This document shows, in pieces, positions 18,907 to 29,886 of a stretch of DNA of 63,286 bases (position 1 is its first letter; each line of letters begins with the position of its first letter). The translations under genes were made by a program, and so were the position numbers. A model generated the notes under the pieces. That model saw only the letters and a list, made by a program, of their open reading frames with translations, was not told the origin of the DNA and made no database searches. Origin of the DNA: Flavobacteriaceae bacterium PS02337 (GTDB lineage Bacteria; Bacteroidota; Bacteroidia; Flavobacteriales; Flavobacteriaceae); NCBI GenBank assembly GCA_029959285.1, contig JASCOE010000021.1, positions 1 through 63,286 on the forward strand, in the 5' to 3' direction.

Positions 18907-19296
18907 ATGGATCTACAAAATAAAGACCTCTCCTATTACAGGCTGAGGCTTCAAGAATTATTAAATACAAGCTTTCCAGAAAAAGCGCACGATGTTCAAT
19001 TTATTGAACAGCGTTCTTCTTGGGCAGCTAATGCCTATGAAGGCGCTTTCATGGCAGGAAATCCTGCGTTACAATGCGATCAAATTGCGCAGCAAATTCT
19101 ATTTGAAGGGCTGCACTTCTCAAGGTTTGATACCATCTTTCAGGTAGTCTGCAATGAATTCGACAGCAGAATGGCTGATGAGGAATTACGTCCGTTTTCC
19201 CTGAAGATGCTAAATGTCTGCTCAGCAGTTTTTACCAACTACAAATTAACAGATGACTTTGCCTACAGCACTGACTTTGACCACCTCTATACCTAG
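18907..19296 (+). CDS. DUF1896-family protein
   Basis: This 129-residue soluble protein resembles the DUF1896 family found beside the large methylase-helicase in Bacteroidota conjugative elements (YYRLRLQELLNTSFPE, AYEGAFMAGNPALQCDQIAQQILFEGLHFS). There is no signal peptide and no catalytic motif I can identify. It lies 34 bases before the giant methylase-helicase gene, and the two are probably co-transcribed. A structural or adaptor role for that protein is possible but unproven. Confidence 0.75.
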   Translation: MDLQNKDLSYYRLRLQELLNTSFPEKAHDVQFIEQRSSWAANAYEGAFMAGNPALQCDQIAQQILFEGLHFSRFDTIFQVVCNEFDSRMADEELRPFSLKMLNVCSAVFTNYKLTDDFAYSTDFDHLYT

Positions 19297-19330
19297 CTGA
19301 CCGGAACCATAGCCATCTGGATAGAAGAAC

Positions 19331-22300
19331 ATGGCCTTCAATAAAAGACTGCATCTCCAAGGTAATATTGAGGCCCTGAGAATTGCTTTTAAACTGGAAA
19401 AAGAGAACAGAAAAGCCTCAGCACATGAAAGACTGCTAATGATGCAATACAGCGGATTTGGCGGTCTTAAATTTGTTTTGTACCCCGCTGAAAACCCTCT
19501 GGACGTGGGGAATTGGAGAAAAACAGAACAGGAACTTTTCCCCCTTACCCGTAAACTTCACGAGCTGTTGAAAGAAAACGCTGCTGATCAAAAGCAGTAC
19601 CAAAGTTATGTGCAGAGCATGCGGAGTTCTGTACTCACTGCGTTCTATACTCCTCCTATGATCATAGATGCCATAGCATCTTCATTGCAACAAAGCGCAC
19701 TAGAGATTAAGAAATTCCTGGAACCCTCTGCCGGAATCGGCTCTTTTATCGAATCTTTTGCTAATAAAAACGAATTAGAGGCTGCAGCTTATGAAAAAGA
19801 TCTGCTTACCGGCAGGATCTTACAGCAGCTTTATCCCGATAGTGCAACTCGAATAAAAGGTTTTGAAGAGATACCCGAAAAAGAAAAAAACAGCTATGAT
19901 GTGATCGCGAGCAATATCCCATTCGGAGACAACTCCGTTTTTGACCTTTCCTATTCGAGAAGCAAAAACCAGGCAAGGGTGCAGGCTTCAAGAAGCGTAC
20001 ACAATTACTTTTTCCTCAAGGGAAGCGATATGATCCGTGATGGCGGCATACTGGCTTTTATAACTTCACAAGGAGTCTTGAACAGCTCGAAAAATGAGAT
20101 TATCCGAAAGGCCCTCATGGAGGATAACAATTTAGTTTCAGCCATCAGGCTGCCTAACAACTTGTTTATTGAGTATGCCGGCACACAAGTCGGCAGTGAT
20201 TTGATCATACTGCAAAAGAATGTCCAAAAGAAAAACCTGACTAGAGCTGAAGAACTGTTTTGTCAAAGTCTGATTCATGACAATACCGCCGGAAATGCTT
20301 TGTTTAAAGACACCTCAAGGATTGTGCATACCAGCAGTGCGCTGGGCACAGATCCCTATGGACGGCCGGCAATCATCTATAAACATCAGGATGGCTTGCA
20401 GGGTATTGCTAAGGACTTAAAAAGAATGCTCTTGGAAGACCTGTCAAATCATCTGGATTTAGAATTATACAGAGAAAAGCGCAATGACAAGCTTTCAATT
20501 TCGAAAAATCCGCAGCCTGATTCTCAGAAATTACTGCATACTGAACCAAACAAACCCTTATTCACAAAAGAAACTACAGACATTACTACTGTTGGAAAAG
20601 AAGAAAAACAATTGAGCATTTTTGATTTGTTTGAAGACCTTGGAGAATCAATTACAGTGGCTGGATCTAATAAAACTAAAAAGCAGTCCACTAAAAAAAG
20701 TAGAAACATCAATAAAAATCAACCGGATCTATTCAGTGGCTTGAAACAAGATGATACTTATAAAATAGAGCACACAAAAAGTAATAAAAACAAACAGGTC
20801 ATGATCGGTGACCTGTTTTCCGGATTGACAGCAGACAAACCAGCTGAAACAATTCCCCAAAACGGCACTATCCAAGAGCCTGCAATTTATTCCAAAACAA
20901 TGCAGTCTTTTTACCGAAACGGCTGCCTAGCTGTGGATAATGGATGGGTAGGTTATCTCAAAGATTCTGATGATAACAAAATCCATATGATGTTCCATCC
21001 TTTACAGCTACCAGCATTGCAGAAAACAAAAACCGAGCAATATATTAATCTCAGGGATACTTACCTGGATCTCTACCAGAAAGAAGCACAGCTGCAGACA
21101 CGGCATACCGAGGAAAGGGAAAACCTTAACAGACTATACGATGCTTTTGTAAAAAAATACGGCAGACTCAACAGCTCAGAAAATATCAAACTAATTAAAA
21201 CCGACAGTTCAGGAAGGGAAATCCCTTATCTGGAGCGCATTATAGGCGGTGTGGTACATAAGGCCGATATATTCGAGCATCCCGTTAGTTTCTCAATTAC
21301 TGAACTCACAGCAGGTAGTCCCACTGAAGCGCTGGCTGCATCACTGAACAAATACGGCAATGTGGATTTGGATTATATGTCTCGGATCAGTAGTATGAAC
21401 GAACACGATTTGAAAGATGCGCTCATTGGACAAATTTTTTATAATCCCATTGAAAAGCAGTACGAAATAGCCGAAAGGTGGATAGCAGGAAATGTAGTGG
21501 AAAAAGCCCAGCAGGTAAAATCTTATTTTGAAAGTAATCCTATTACCGCCGAATCCAAGGCAAGTCTTACAGTACTGGAAGAGGCACAGCCTCGACGCAT
21601 CGAATTTGAAGAACTTGACTTTAACCTTGGCGAGCGCTGGATTCCCACTAGTATTTATGCTGATTTCGCTTCCAATTTATTTGATACAGAAGTACGCGTT
21701 CACTTCTCTGAGAGCAGCGACGATTTTAATATTAACTGCAGTGATAAAAACGTACACATACGCGATAAGTACGCAGTCAAATCCGATAGCCGCACCTATG
21801 ATGGAATAGCACTGCTCAAGCACGCGCTGGTCAACACCACACCAGAGATAACTAAGAAAGTTAAAATTGATGATAAGGAAATAAAAGTTCGTGATATGGA
21901 GTCCATACAGATGACAAATACCAAAATTGATGAGATCCGTACTGCTTTTAGCGATTGGCTCCATGCGCAGGATAAAGAGTTTAAAGAAGAGCTGACAGAT
22001 CAGTACAACAGCACTTTTAACTGCTTTGTCCGCCCCAAATATGATGGCAGTCATCAGGATTTCCCGGGACTTAACAGAAAAGCCTTAGGCATCGAAGATC
22101 TATATTCCAGTCAAAAAGACGCAGTATGGATGATAAAACTTAATGGCGGCGCGATCTGCGATCATGAAGTAGGCGCTGGTAAAACGCTCATTATGTGTAG
22201 TGCGGCGCAGGAAATGAAACGGCTGGGAATAGTGCATAAGCCCATGATTATAGGGCTTAAGGCCAATGTGCATGAAATTGCAGAAACCTACAGGACCGCT

Positions 22301-24676
22301 TATCCTCATGCAAAAATACTATATCCTGGAAAAGAAGATTTTACACCGCAAAAGCGCCAAAGAATTTTTGGAGACATTAAAAATAACGATTGGGACTGTG
22401 TAATACTCACCCATGACCAGTTTGGAATGATACCTCAGTCAACTGAAATACAGAAGCAGATACTGCAGGCTGAGCTCGATTCTGTGCAGGACAACCTTTC
22501 GGCCTTAGAGGCGCAAGGCAGTGAAATATCAAGAGGAATGCTTAAAGGTGTGATTCTGCGAAAACAAAACCTTGAAGTTAAGCTCAAGACCCTGGAGCAT
22601 GATATTGAAAACCGCAAGGATGATATTGTGGACTTTAAGATGATGGGCATTGATCATTTACTGGTAGATGAAAGTCATCGTTTTAAAAACCTGATGTTTA
22701 ACACACGTCATGAGCGGGTCGCAGGCCTGGGCAATATGTCAGGAAGCCAGAAAGCAATAAACCTGCTTTTTGCCATTCGTACCATTCAGGAGCGCACGGG
22801 AAAGGATCTGGGCGCAACTTTTCTATCGGGCACTACCATAAGCAACTCGCTCACTGAACTCTATCTGCTCTTCAAATACCTGCGCCCTCAGGCTCTGGAA
22901 AAACAAGGAATCAATTGTTTTGATGCCTGGGCGGCCATTTATGCTAGAAAAACAACGGACTATGAATTTTCGGTAGCCAATAATATAGTGCAAAAAGAAC
23001 GTTTCCGTTACTTTATAAAAGTGCCGGAGCTGGCGCAGTTTTATTCGGAAATCACAGACTATCGTACTGCCAGAGATATCGGTATTGACCGCCCGGAAAA
23101 AAATGAAATCCTTTACAACATCCCGCCTACACCTCAGCAAGAAACCTTTATTAAGAACCTAATGGAATTCGCCAGAACAGGCAATGCGGTCTTACTGGGC
23201 CGGGCTCCCTTATCGCAGAGTGAAGAAAAAGCCAAAATGCTCATTGCCACAGATTATGCCCGTAAAATGTCATTGGATCTTCGGATGGTAAGCAGTAAAT
23301 ATGATGACCATCCTGATAACAAAGCATCACACTGCGCGGCCAATATAGCCAAATACCACAGCAGGTTTAAGGCCCAAAAAGGAACACAGTTTGTGTTTTC
23401 GGACTTAGGGACTTATAAACCCGATGCGTGGAATGTGTATTCGGAAATCAAACGTAAACTAGTGCAGGACCACGGCATCCCAGCTCTCGAAATAAGGTTT
23501 ATACAGGAAGCGAAAAATGACAAACAGCGCCGGGAGCTTATCAGCGGCATGAATGATGGCAGGATCCGGGTATTGTTCGGCTCTACTGATATGCTCGGCA
23601 CGGGTGTAAATGCACAGAAACGAGCAGTTGCCGTGCATCACCTCGATACGCCGTGGCGGCCGAGTGATCTTGCCCAGCGCGATGGCAGGGCTATCCGTAA
23701 AGGCAATGAAATAGCCAAGTTTTTTGCAGAGAACAGCGTTGATGTGATTATCTACGCCGTAGAAAAATCATTGGACAGCTATAAATTCAACCTGCTTTAC
23801 AACAAACAGCTTTTTATAGACCAACTCAAAAAAAACAGCCTGGGTAAACGCACCATTGATGAAGGCAGTATGGATGAGAAATCGGGGATGAATTTCTCAG
23901 AGTATGTAGCCATACTATCCGGCAATACGGATCTTTTGGAAAAGGCAAAGCTCGAAAAGCAGGTTGCTGGACTCGAAAGCGAGAAACAGGCGTTCAACCG
24001 TTCCAAGTACAGCTCTAAATATAAATTGGAAGATATTAAGGCATCACTGGACTCGTCCCAATCCCGTTTGCAGCGTATGAGCCTTGACTGGCAAAACTTG
24101 CAGCAGCGGATCGAGAAGCTTGCCGACGGCACTATTGCAAATCAGCTCAATCTTGACGGGCTTCCTATAAACTCCGATAGTAAACAAATGGGAACCAAAC
24201 TGAACCAGCTTGCCGATTTATCTCGAACAGCCGGCAGATATCAAGAAATCGGAACCCTGTATGGTTTTATCATACTGGTAAAAACTGAAATATCAGAAAA
24301 AGAGGGTATTGATTTGAAATTTAACCGCTTTTTTGTCCAGGGCGAAGGCAATATCAAGTACACTTACAATAATGGTGTAATAGCTAAAGATCCCCAAACC
24401 GCGGCAGTTAATTTTCTTAATGCACTGGAGAAGCTTCCAGGCTATATCAAACAGGAAGAAAAGAAAATTACAGAACTGCAGAAGGATCTTCCCGTGCTTC
24501 AGGAACTGGTCAGAGCCAGCTGGACTAAAGAGGGCAGGCTGAACGAATTGAAGAGAGAATTGGCTGCCATTGAAAGGAAGATACAGCTGTCAATTACTCT
24601 AGAAAATAAAGAGCCGGATCAAAGTACGGATCTGGACGTTAAGCTGACAGCTCCTTCGCAATTTAAGGTGAAGTAA
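19331..24676 (+). CDS. Giant N6-methylase-like / SNF2-like helicase protein
   Basis: This 1781-residue protein is typical of CTnDOT-like elements. The N-terminal part has SAM-methylase features: a glycine-rich loop ([13 protein letters not shown]) and NIPF at residues 195-198, in the place of NPPY. A low-complexity linker lies around 380-520. The helicase half has Walker A GAGKT near 949-953, DESH at 1113-1116, and motifs V/VI in [13 protein letters not shown] and [13 protein letters not shown] long coiled-coil region follows. It could protect or remodel the element's DNA during transfer. NIPF departs from the usual NPP(Y/F), so methylase activity is uncertain. Confidence 0.85.
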   Translation: MAFNKRLHLQGNIEALRIAFKLEKENRKASAHERLLMMQYSGFGGLKFVLYPAENPLDVGNWRKTEQELFPLTRKLHELLKENAADQKQYQSYVQSMRSSVLTAFYTPPMIIDAIASSLQQSALEIKKFLEPSAGIGSFIESFANKNELEAAAYEKDLLTGRILQQLYPDSATRIKGFEEIPEKEKNSYDVIASNIPFGDNSVFDLSYSRSKNQARVQASRSVHNYFFLKGSDMIRDGGILAFITSQGVLNSSKNEIIRKALMEDNNLVSAIRLPNNLFIEYAGTQVGSDLIILQKNVQKKNLTRAEELFCQSLIHDNTAGNALFKDTSRIVHTSSALGTDPYGRPAIIYKHQDGLQGIAKDLKRMLLEDLSNHLDLELYREKRNDKLSISKNPQPDSQKLLHTEPNKPLFTKETTDITTVGKEEKQLSIFDLFEDLGESITVAGSNKTKKQSTKKSRNINKNQPDLFSGLKQDDTYKIEHTKSNKNKQVMIGDLFSGLTADKPAETIPQNGTIQEPAIYSKTMQSFYRNGCLAVDNGWVGYLKDSDDNKIHMMFHPLQLPALQKTKTEQYINLRDTYLDLYQKEAQLQTRHTEERENLNRLYDAFVKKYGRLNSSENIKLIKTDSSGREIPYLERIIGGVVHKADIFEHPVSFSITELTAGSPTEALAASLNKYGNVDLDYMSRISSMNEHDLKDALIGQIFYNPIEKQYEIAERWIAGNVVEKAQQVKSYFESNPITAESKASLTVLEEAQPRRIEFEELDFNLGERWIPTSIYADFASNLFDTEVRVHFSESSDDFNINCSDKNVHIRDKYAVKSDSRTYDGIALLKHALVNTTPEITKKVKIDDKEIKVRDMESIQMTNTKIDEIRTAFSDWLHAQDKEFKEELTDQYNSTFNCFVRPKYDGSHQDFPGLNRKALGIEDLYSSQKDAVWMIKLNGGAICDHEVGAGKTLIMCSAAQEMKRLGIVHKPMIIGLKANVHEIAETYRTAYPHAKILYPGKEDFTPQKRQRIFGDIKNNDWDCVILTHDQFGMIPQSTEIQKQILQAELDSVQDNLSALEAQGSEISRGMLKGVILRKQNLEVKLKTLEHDIENRKDDIVDFKMMGIDHLLVDESHRFKNLMFNTRHERVAGLGNMSGSQKAINLLFAIRTIQERTGKDLGATFLSGTTISNSLTELYLLFKYLRPQALEKQGINCFDAWAAIYARKTTDYEFSVANNIVQKERFRYFIKVPELAQFYSEITDYRTARDIGIDRPEKNEILYNIPPTPQQETFIKNLMEFARTGNAVLLGRAPLSQSEEKAKMLIATDYARKMSLDLRMVSSKYDDHPDNKASHCAANIAKYHSRFKAQKGTQFVFSDLGTYKPDAWNVYSEIKRKLVQDHGIPALEIRFIQEAKNDKQRRELISGMNDGRIRVLFGSTDMLGTGVNAQKRAVAVHHLDTPWRPSDLAQRDGRAIRKGNEIAKFFAENSVDVIIYAVEKSLDSYKFNLLYNKQLFIDQLKKNSLGKRTIDEGSMDEKSGMNFSEYVAILSGNTDLLEKAKLEKQVAGLESEKQAFNRSKYSSKYKLEDIKASLDSSQSRLQRMSLDWQNLQQRIEKLADGTIANQLNLDGLPINSDSKQMGTKLNQLADLSRTAGRYQEIGTLYGFIILVKTEISEKEGIDLKFNRFFVQGEGNIKYTYNNGVIAKDPQTAAVNFLNALEKLPGYIKQEEKKITELQKDLPVLQELVRASWTKEGRLNELKRELAAIERKIQLSITLENKEPDQSTDLDVKLTAPSQFKVK

Positions 24677-24689
24677 AAGGTATGTTTTA

Positions 24690-24732
24690 AAAGCCGCGCT
24701 TTTTTAATTTAAAAGAATAAAAAGCGGTGCTT
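24690..24732. terminator. Bidirectional terminator-like hairpin
   Basis: AAGCCGCGCTTTTTT pairs imperfectly with AAAAGCGGTGCTT across a 14-base loop. It lies between the convergent methylase-helicase and mobC genes and has T-rich runs in both directions. Confidence 0.6.
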
Positions 24733-24774
24733 CTGCAAAATAGAAACGGCATAACTTTAACAGCTCTTTGAGTT

Positions 24775-26793
24775 TTATTTATCTTCTTTACGATTATCCC
24801 TCGGTACTAAATGCTGTAAATTTGGATCGGACTTTATACGTTCCAGTTCGCTTTGGATAACATCAATAATATCGAGTTTTATCTGCCGGTAATTGGCCTC
24901 TATTTCCTGTTTCATATTGTCTTGTCCATTTTTATCCACAAAGGATAAAATTTCGGGTATCTCATCATAGGCTTTGGTTTCCGCAGCCACTTTTTCATTA
25001 TCCACAACAATTTCAGCGTGGAAGATTTTCTGTTCGATTCGCTCATCAAAATTATCCGATACCGCCCCTACAAAAACTCCTTGTGTTAATGTCGAGATTT
25101 TAGAAGCAGGAATCAGGCTATCCAACTGCGTAGAAATGGATGTGGATGTGTCATTGCGGTTGATGGACAAACTTTGCCTTTTCTGCAGCACTTTCCCGAA
25201 GCGCTCCGAAAGGTTTTTAGCGGTCTCTCCCACAACCTGGCCGCTGAAGATATTACCTACTGTATTTTGGATCACTTTACTTTCCTTGTCCCCGTAATCC
25301 CGGTTCAACTGGGAGAAGTCCTGAAAACCCAGACATACAGCTACTTTATTACTACGGGCAGTAGCAATTAGATTATCCAGTCCCCTAAAGTATATAGTGG
25401 GAAGCTCATCTATAATAACAGAACTCTTTAACTGCCCTTTTTTATTGATCAGCTTTACAATCCGGGAATTGTACAAACCCAGTGCAGCAGAATAAATGTT
25501 CTGGCGGTCGGGATTATTCCCTACGCAAAGTATCTTAGGCTCTTTGGGATTATTGATGTCCAATGAAAAATCATCACCTGTCATTACCCAGTACAGACTA
25601 GGGGAGATCATGCGGGACAGTGGTATTTTGGCCGATGCAATCTGTCCCTGCAGCTGATCCTGGGCTCCTCCCTGCCACGCATCCATAAAAGGCGATAAAT
25701 AATTTTCCAGTTCTGGATAAGAAGTCAGGATGGTAAACACATCAGCGTACTTCTTATTAAGCAGCTCAATGGCATGGGGAAACGTGCAATGTTTTCCGGA
25801 ATCATAGATTTTGAGAAACCAGATAATCGCTGCTAAAAGAATTATCGGACTTTCTACAAAAAAATCCCCCTGCTTCTGTATCCAGCTTCGATTCAAGTTG
25901 AGCATAATGGTATAGGCCGCTTCATAGGCATCCGAGATATCGGTCATGAATTCAGGGTTAAGCGGGTTGCACCGATGGCTTTTTCTTGGGTCGTCAAAGT
26001 TGATGACGTAGAATTTTGGTCTCACTTTGTATTTATCATAATGCTTTAATAAATGATTGTAGGCAATGGTAGAAAGATCATCAAACTTAAAATCGTAGAT
26101 GTACATGGAAAACCCTTTTTCAATCTGCTGTTTGATATAATTGTTAATTATGGCATAGGATTTACCCGATCCTGGAGTCCCCAGCACAATGGTTGCCCGG
26201 AACGGATTAACAATATTTATCCAGCCATTGTTCCATTTGTTTTTATAGTAAAATCGGGTTGGAAGATTAACGGAGTATTCATTTTCCATCAGATGGGTTT
26301 CCTGCTGGAAACTCTCGTTCTCATTATTAAATACATCCTCCATCAGGTTGGTGCGTAAAAGACGGCTTATCCACACACCGGCCATCATAAGTGCGATATA
26401 ACCCAATCCCATGGTAAGGATATAAAAGAAAGCTGCTGTTTCCTGTGAAAGCCTGAGTAATGGAGTATTGAAAAAGAAGAGGACAAAACCGATCCCTAAA
26501 GCGCTGTAGATCTTTGTCCATGTAATTTTTTCATTCTTGACACCTTTAGTTCCAAGACAGCTTAAGGAAAGTAAAATTAAGGCAAAAACTTTGGTGTATA
26601 TTACGTTCGAAAATAAATCGGCTTTTTGGTCGAATCCCCGTAAAATTTTATTGATCGTCTGCAGAGTCCACCTTCTTTCAAGAAAAAAACCGTAACAGTA
26701 CCAGTATAAATGCATTAGAACTATTAGAATACTTACTGCTCTCATAAATGCCATAATCTTGGCAAGTCCCCTTAAATCGTCATCTCCCTGCAT
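24775..26793 (-). CDS. mobC: Conjugative coupling protein (VirD4/TraG-type), MobC
   Basis: This hexameric ATPase of the inner membrane brings the relaxase-DNA complex to the transfer channel. I start it at 26793 (MQGDDDLRGLAKIMAFMRAV), the usual N-terminus of this family; the open frame reaches 26922 but has an atypical leader. Four membrane segments lie at about 13-36, 66-82, 95-110 and 118-142. Walker A GTPGSGKS is at 205-212, and the VirD4 motifs YDFKFDDL and VIIDELPTIYFRG follow. It is 672 residues long. Its gene is convergent with the methylase-helicase gene and lies before the relaxase genes on the same strand. Confidence 0.92.
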   Translation of the reverse strand: MQGDDDLRGLAKIMAFMRAVSILIVLMHLYWYCYGFFLERRWTLQTINKILRGFDQKADLFSNVIYTKVFALILLSLSCLGTKGVKNEKITWTKIYSALGIGFVLFFFNTPLLRLSQETAAFFYILTMGLGYIALMMAGVWISRLLRTNLMEDVFNNENESFQQETHLMENEYSVNLPTRFYYKNKWNNGWINIVNPFRATIVLGTPGSGKSYAIINNYIKQQIEKGFSMYIYDFKFDDLSTIAYNHLLKHYDKYKVRPKFYVINFDDPRKSHRCNPLNPEFMTDISDAYEAAYTIMLNLNRSWIQKQGDFFVESPIILLAAIIWFLKIYDSGKHCTFPHAIELLNKKYADVFTILTSYPELENYLSPFMDAWQGGAQDQLQGQIASAKIPLSRMISPSLYWVMTGDDFSLDINNPKEPKILCVGNNPDRQNIYSAALGLYNSRIVKLINKKGQLKSSVIIDELPTIYFRGLDNLIATARSNKVAVCLGFQDFSQLNRDYGDKESKVIQNTVGNIFSGQVVGETAKNLSERFGKVLQKRQSLSINRNDTSTSISTQLDSLIPASKISTLTQGVFVGAVSDNFDERIEQKIFHAEIVVDNEKVAAETKAYDEIPEILSFVDKNGQDNMKQEIEANYRQIKLDIIDVIQSELERIKSDPNLQHLVPRDNRKEDK

Positions 26794-26969
26794 TTTAATA
26801 AATTTAATGTTTATAGATAAATTTAAGTGCTCTTGAACAAGCGTAAAAAAAAAGGCAGTTTGTGGCAGTATTTGTCTTTTTCTGAAAAAATAAATTACAC
26901 GCTTACGGAAAACCGTAATCACTGGATCCTGAAAACCTATAATTTTAGTAAAATTTTAATTTATTTATT

Positions 26970-27251
26970 ATGGTAGAATTTGATGAAAACGACTTAATCA
27001 ATCAAGATTATGAAGACTCAACAACCCCTGGCGACGATCCTGATTATATAGGAATTCGAGATCGTGAACGTGTAAATAAAAAGGAAAAGTATGAAGTAGT
27101 AGACTTCTGTAATGCCTTTTTACAGGATCGCAAGCTAAAAAACAAAGCTAGTTTTCAACACGTTGAAAAGTTAATCCGACTCCCTGAGGCCAGCGGAATT
27201 GTAATGCGCGATAAACTAAATGAGTTTGTTGTTAAAAATTGGGATAAATAA
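26970..27251 (+). CDS. Small acidic protein of unknown function
   Basis: This 93-residue protein is rich in Asp and Glu at its N-terminus (FDENDLINQDYEDSTTPGDDPDYIG) and basic further on. It has no signal peptide, membrane segment or motif that I recognise. It is divergent from mobC, with an A/T-rich 176-base gap, and a terminator-like hairpin follows its stop. The good start context and terminator support a real gene. Its position between mobC and mobB hints at a transfer or regulation role. Confidence 0.55.
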   Translation: MVEFDENDLINQDYEDSTTPGDDPDYIGIRDRERVNKKEKYEVVDFCNAFLQDRKLKNKASFQHVEKLIRLPEASGIVMRDKLNEFVVKNWDK

Positions 27252-27266
27252 CATAACCCATTTATT

Positions 27267-27318
27267 AAAACCGCAGCTATCTGAGTTAGCTTAATGCTTT
27301 TCAGAATGCTGCGATTTT
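27267..27318. terminator. Terminator-like inverted repeat
   Basis: AAAACCGCAGC (27267-27277) pairs with GCTGCGATTTT (27308-27318) with one mismatch and a 30-base loop. It separates the plus-strand small gene from the convergent relaxase gene and has T/A runs for both directions. Confidence 0.5.
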
Positions 27319-27400
27319 ACCTTTAAAGACCTTGTATTTTTCTCTCACAAATCTATGATAAATTAATCTATTTTTTTTGCGGAAATACTAATGCTCAGAC

Positions 27401-28366
27401 TTATATCCCTGGCGGGCGTCGTTTTTTCTTTTTTTTCTTCTTGAAATCCGAAATCTGATCTTCCCTATTATCATCGCTCAAAGAATCCGAAGATGAAAGA
27501 ATATCTAACAGACCTGTACCGGAGAAATCAACTTCACCAATCAACTGCTGCAGTTCGGGGGTATTATGCTTATAAATAACCTCTGTTATATCATCAAAGG
27601 TTTGTTTGTGCTGGCTGGTTATTCGGTCATCCTGCCGGCTGATTTCTTTTTTTTGCTCCGGGCTGCCATTTTTCATAGTCAGCGCATAATTCATTGTGTC
27701 TGTTATTGGTCGGTCAAATCCGAACATTTGGTCAAAAATAAGCTCCGCCGAACCTTTAAAAGCTACGCGGTCAAACTGGCCCAGCTTTTGGGAATGCTCT
27801 ATGTTCAGGCCCCGTGAATTATTCAAAGGACTTAGTTTTATTTTGTTGGAGATGTCTTTTCTGCTGACAATGATCTGTACATGCAGCTGTTCCCCTTCCT
27901 TTCGGTCTCCTGCCTTTACGTTTCCCTTCGCTACGTCAGGATCCTTAAAACTGTAATAACGGAAACGCTCTAACTTGCCGTACCATAGGAGATCATTACT
28001 GTCATGAACTGCGGGGCGTTTAAAATTAGCGGCATAGGCGTCCATAACCCGCACAGCATACTGTTTTAGTTTCTCCTCAGCGACCTTCTCTCCAAAACAT
28101 TCTTTTAAAAAGGCAGTCTCTTTTTGGCTCGGACTGATATTGATAAGAAAAAACTTTGCATCATTCCTGCCCAGTTTAGAAATATTATTGTCTATTCTTA
28201 CCCTGACTTCCTGCGGAATGATCTCCCTGCCGGCAGTATTGAACCACAATTCCCTTTCCACAGCGTGTTCAGATGCGGCCCGATTCTCTTTTTCCAGATA
28301 GTTTACCAACTGCATAGAACCTGCTTTGTTGCTGCCGGTCTCAGAATCAGTAATGCTGATATACAT
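27401..28366 (-). CDS. mobB: Relaxase MobB (DUF5712-like)
   Basis: This 321-residue protein matches the MobB relaxase type of Bacteroidota conjugative elements. It begins MYISITDSETGSNKAGS, and the likely metal/active-site region is GEQLHVQIIVSRKD (around residues 161-174), a divergent form of the HxH relaxase motif with only one histidine visible. The C-terminus is Lys/Arg-rich. The protein would nick oriT and lead the strand. It starts three bases after the mobA stop codon on the same strand, so the two are one operon. The candidate oriT lies upstream of mobA. Confidence 0.85.
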   Translation of the reverse strand: MYISITDSETGSNKAGSMQLVNYLEKENRAASEHAVERELWFNTAGREIIPQEVRVRIDNNISKLGRNDAKFFLINISPSQKETAFLKECFGEKVAEEKLKQYAVRVMDAYAANFKRPAVHDSNDLLWYGKLERFRYYSFKDPDVAKGNVKAGDRKEGEQLHVQIIVSRKDISNKIKLSPLNNSRGLNIEHSQKLGQFDRVAFKGSAELIFDQMFGFDRPITDTMNYALTMKNGSPEQKKEISRQDDRITSQHKQTFDDITEVIYKHNTPELQQLIGEVDFSGTGLLDILSSSDSLSDDNREDQISDFKKKKKKKRRPPGI

Positions 28367-28369
28367 GAC

Positions 28370-28951
28370 CTAGAGGTTTTTAAGTGACTCTTTTACCCGG
28401 GACATCAGTTCTTCTTTCTTTGCGGCTGCTTTGCCCCAGCCCATTTCTTCACGCTGGGTTATGTAATAATCCAGCAGCTGGCTGAACTGATCTTTAAGTA
28501 TTTCTCTCTCTTTCTGTTTTGAAATTAAGTGTTTAATACCATTTATAAGCTGCTGGCTGCGGCTGTTAAGAACAGCATTTTTCTCACTTTCAGCTAAAAG
28601 ATGCCTGCCTATACCTTCAAGCATTTCCATCTGCCGCGAAAAAATGGACTTCAAATTAGCTGTGTCGCTGAGCAGCGGCAGCAGAAAATCTTTCTCCTGC
28701 TGGCGTATAAAAGACACTATACGGCTGATGCCTGAAGACAGCTCACGTTTGAGCATTTCATCACCTGGGTCTGCAGGATCTTTTTTGCTTCTGTAAAAAT
28801 AATCCACCATCTGGCAGAAGAGCTCTTTCTTGCTTCTTCTCAAGCTCTTAGACAGCTTCTGCATCTTATCATCTGTTTCTTTCGGATAGCGGATACTGTT
28901 GGTTTCTCTCTCTTTCATAACATCCTGTTTTTTTAAATCCTTATCATTCAT
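28370..28951 (-). CDS. mobA: Mobilization protein MobA (BfmA/BtgA-like)
   Basis: This relaxosome accessory protein begins with a ribbon-helix-helix-like segment (SIRYPKETDDKMQKLSKSLRRSKKELFCQMVDYF), followed by long helices. It probably binds DNA at oriT and recruits the relaxase. I prefer the ATG at 28951 (MNDKDLKKQDVM); a GTG at 28972 would add seven residues. It is 193 residues from the ATG. The stop is three bases before mobB. Two GTATAC palindromes lie just upstream and may be its operator. Confidence 0.8.
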   Translation of the reverse strand: MNDKDLKKQDVMKERETNSIRYPKETDDKMQKLSKSLRRSKKELFCQMVDYFYRSKKDPADPGDEMLKRELSSGISRIVSFIRQQEKDFLLPLLSDTANLKSIFSRQMEMLEGIGRHLLAESEKNAVLNSRSQQLINGIKHLISKQKEREILKDQFSQLLDYYITQREEMGWGKAAAKKEELMSRVKESLKNL

Positions 28952-28961
28952 TGTATATGGC

Positions 28962-28980
28962 AGTATACCCACTTGTATAC
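28962..28980. promoter_or_regulatory. Paired GTATAC hexamers upstream of mobA
   Basis: GTATAC occurs at 28963-28968 and 28975-28980, six bases apart, immediately before the mobA start. A related TATACC..GTATA pair lies near 29019-29034. This is a plausible autoregulatory site for a ribbon-helix-helix protein. Confidence 0.4.
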
Positions 28981-29062
28981 ATTATCGCTTTACATAAATA
29001 CCCTTTCAAGTCCCTGAATATACCCAGAGTATAACTAAAATCCCCGCAGCCCCAGCAAAGGG

Positions 29063-29097
29063 GCAAGCGAGTAGGGCTCTGCCCAACTCCCGCTTGC
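29063..29097 (-). other. oriT: Candidate origin of transfer (oriT) hairpin
   Basis: GCAAGCG (29063-29069) pairs with CGCTTGC (29091-29097), and inside it AGTaGGGC pairs with GCCCaACT around a TCT loop. The region lies 110 bases upstream of mobA, the usual place for oriT in Bacteroidota elements. A T-run follows on the plus strand, so a terminator is the alternative, but no plus-strand gene lies upstream. Confidence 0.5.
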
Positions 29098-29553
29098 TTT
29101 TTTCAAAAAATATAATAGAGTGGAAAAAACCTTTTACAAAGTAAAGGCATGAGAGTCAAAAGAGTGTAATGTGCAGTATTGCCAAAGCGAGGCAGCAAAT
29201 GCCATATGGGGCCAAGGCCTTAACAAAATTTTCGATGCAGGGTTACATAATCAAAAACAAATCAGGTCTTTAAAATAGCATTAACTCATTTATTGCGTGC
29301 TCAAAAGTGTGCTGTTTATGATGCATCAAAGCAGCCCAGAAATATTTGAGAAGTTCTTACCTCCTATCAAATATCATTAAATGTCCGGAACACCTGCTTG
29401 ATAATCAGGACATATATAAAACACAAATACCTTGGGCATTTAATTATAGAATACTGCCAAGGAATGCCTTAAATCGCCAATATAGACCGTTGAAGAAAAT
29501 TAAAATACATATGTACATTTCTTTGTCCCTGCATCCAGATGTAAACACGCTGT

Positions 29554-29737
29554 TAAGCACTTATGGAAATTCAAAAGCATGTATAGGCCCGTTTATATAA
29601 AGATGAATATAAGCATTTCAATACAAGCACATAAGCAGACAAATTTATTTACCTGCATAAGCCAGCATTCACAGATTTAGATTCATGTCTATTTAGGTCT
29701 GGTTATACAAACTTAAGCAAGCAGCTATCTGTAAGCA
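29554..29737. repeat. Iterated TAAGCA motifs before traA
   Basis: TAAGCA occurs at 29554, 29610, 29632, 29714 and 29732, with variants TAAGCC at 29658 and ACAAGCA near 29623. The cluster lies 150-330 bases upstream of the ParA-like gene and could be a partition (parS-like) or regulator site. Confidence 0.4.
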
Positions 29738-29886
29738 GATAACCACAGGTAAACATTTAAGTGTAGTAATACCTACTTAAGGATCTGCATGTTCTTTTAT
29801 ATAAGTCCATACATACAGAAGCTTGTAAACAGCTGTGCAGCTACCCACAGATATCAGTAAATAATTAAAGACCAATAAAAATAAAA

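Larger units (their letters stand above)
28981..29886. other. Non-coding region between mob and tra operons
   Basis: About 900 bases without a convincing gene separate the divergent mobA and traA operons. It holds the candidate oriT hairpin (29063-29097), a CCATATGG palindrome near 29202, and a cluster of TAAGCA motifs (29554-29737). An 84-codon frame at 29346-29600 has no gene-like composition and is not called. Confidence 0.7.

Noticed and set aside
26794-26922. 43-codon N-terminal extension of mobC
   Set aside because: The family N-terminus begins at MQGDDDLRGL; the extension is basic and atypical.
29063-29105. Rho-independent terminator on the plus strand
   Set aside because: No plus-strand gene lies upstream, so an oriT-type structure is the better reading.
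29346-29600. 84-codon plus-strand frame
   Set aside because: It lies in a repeat-rich non-coding region, has no good start context and no gene-like composition.
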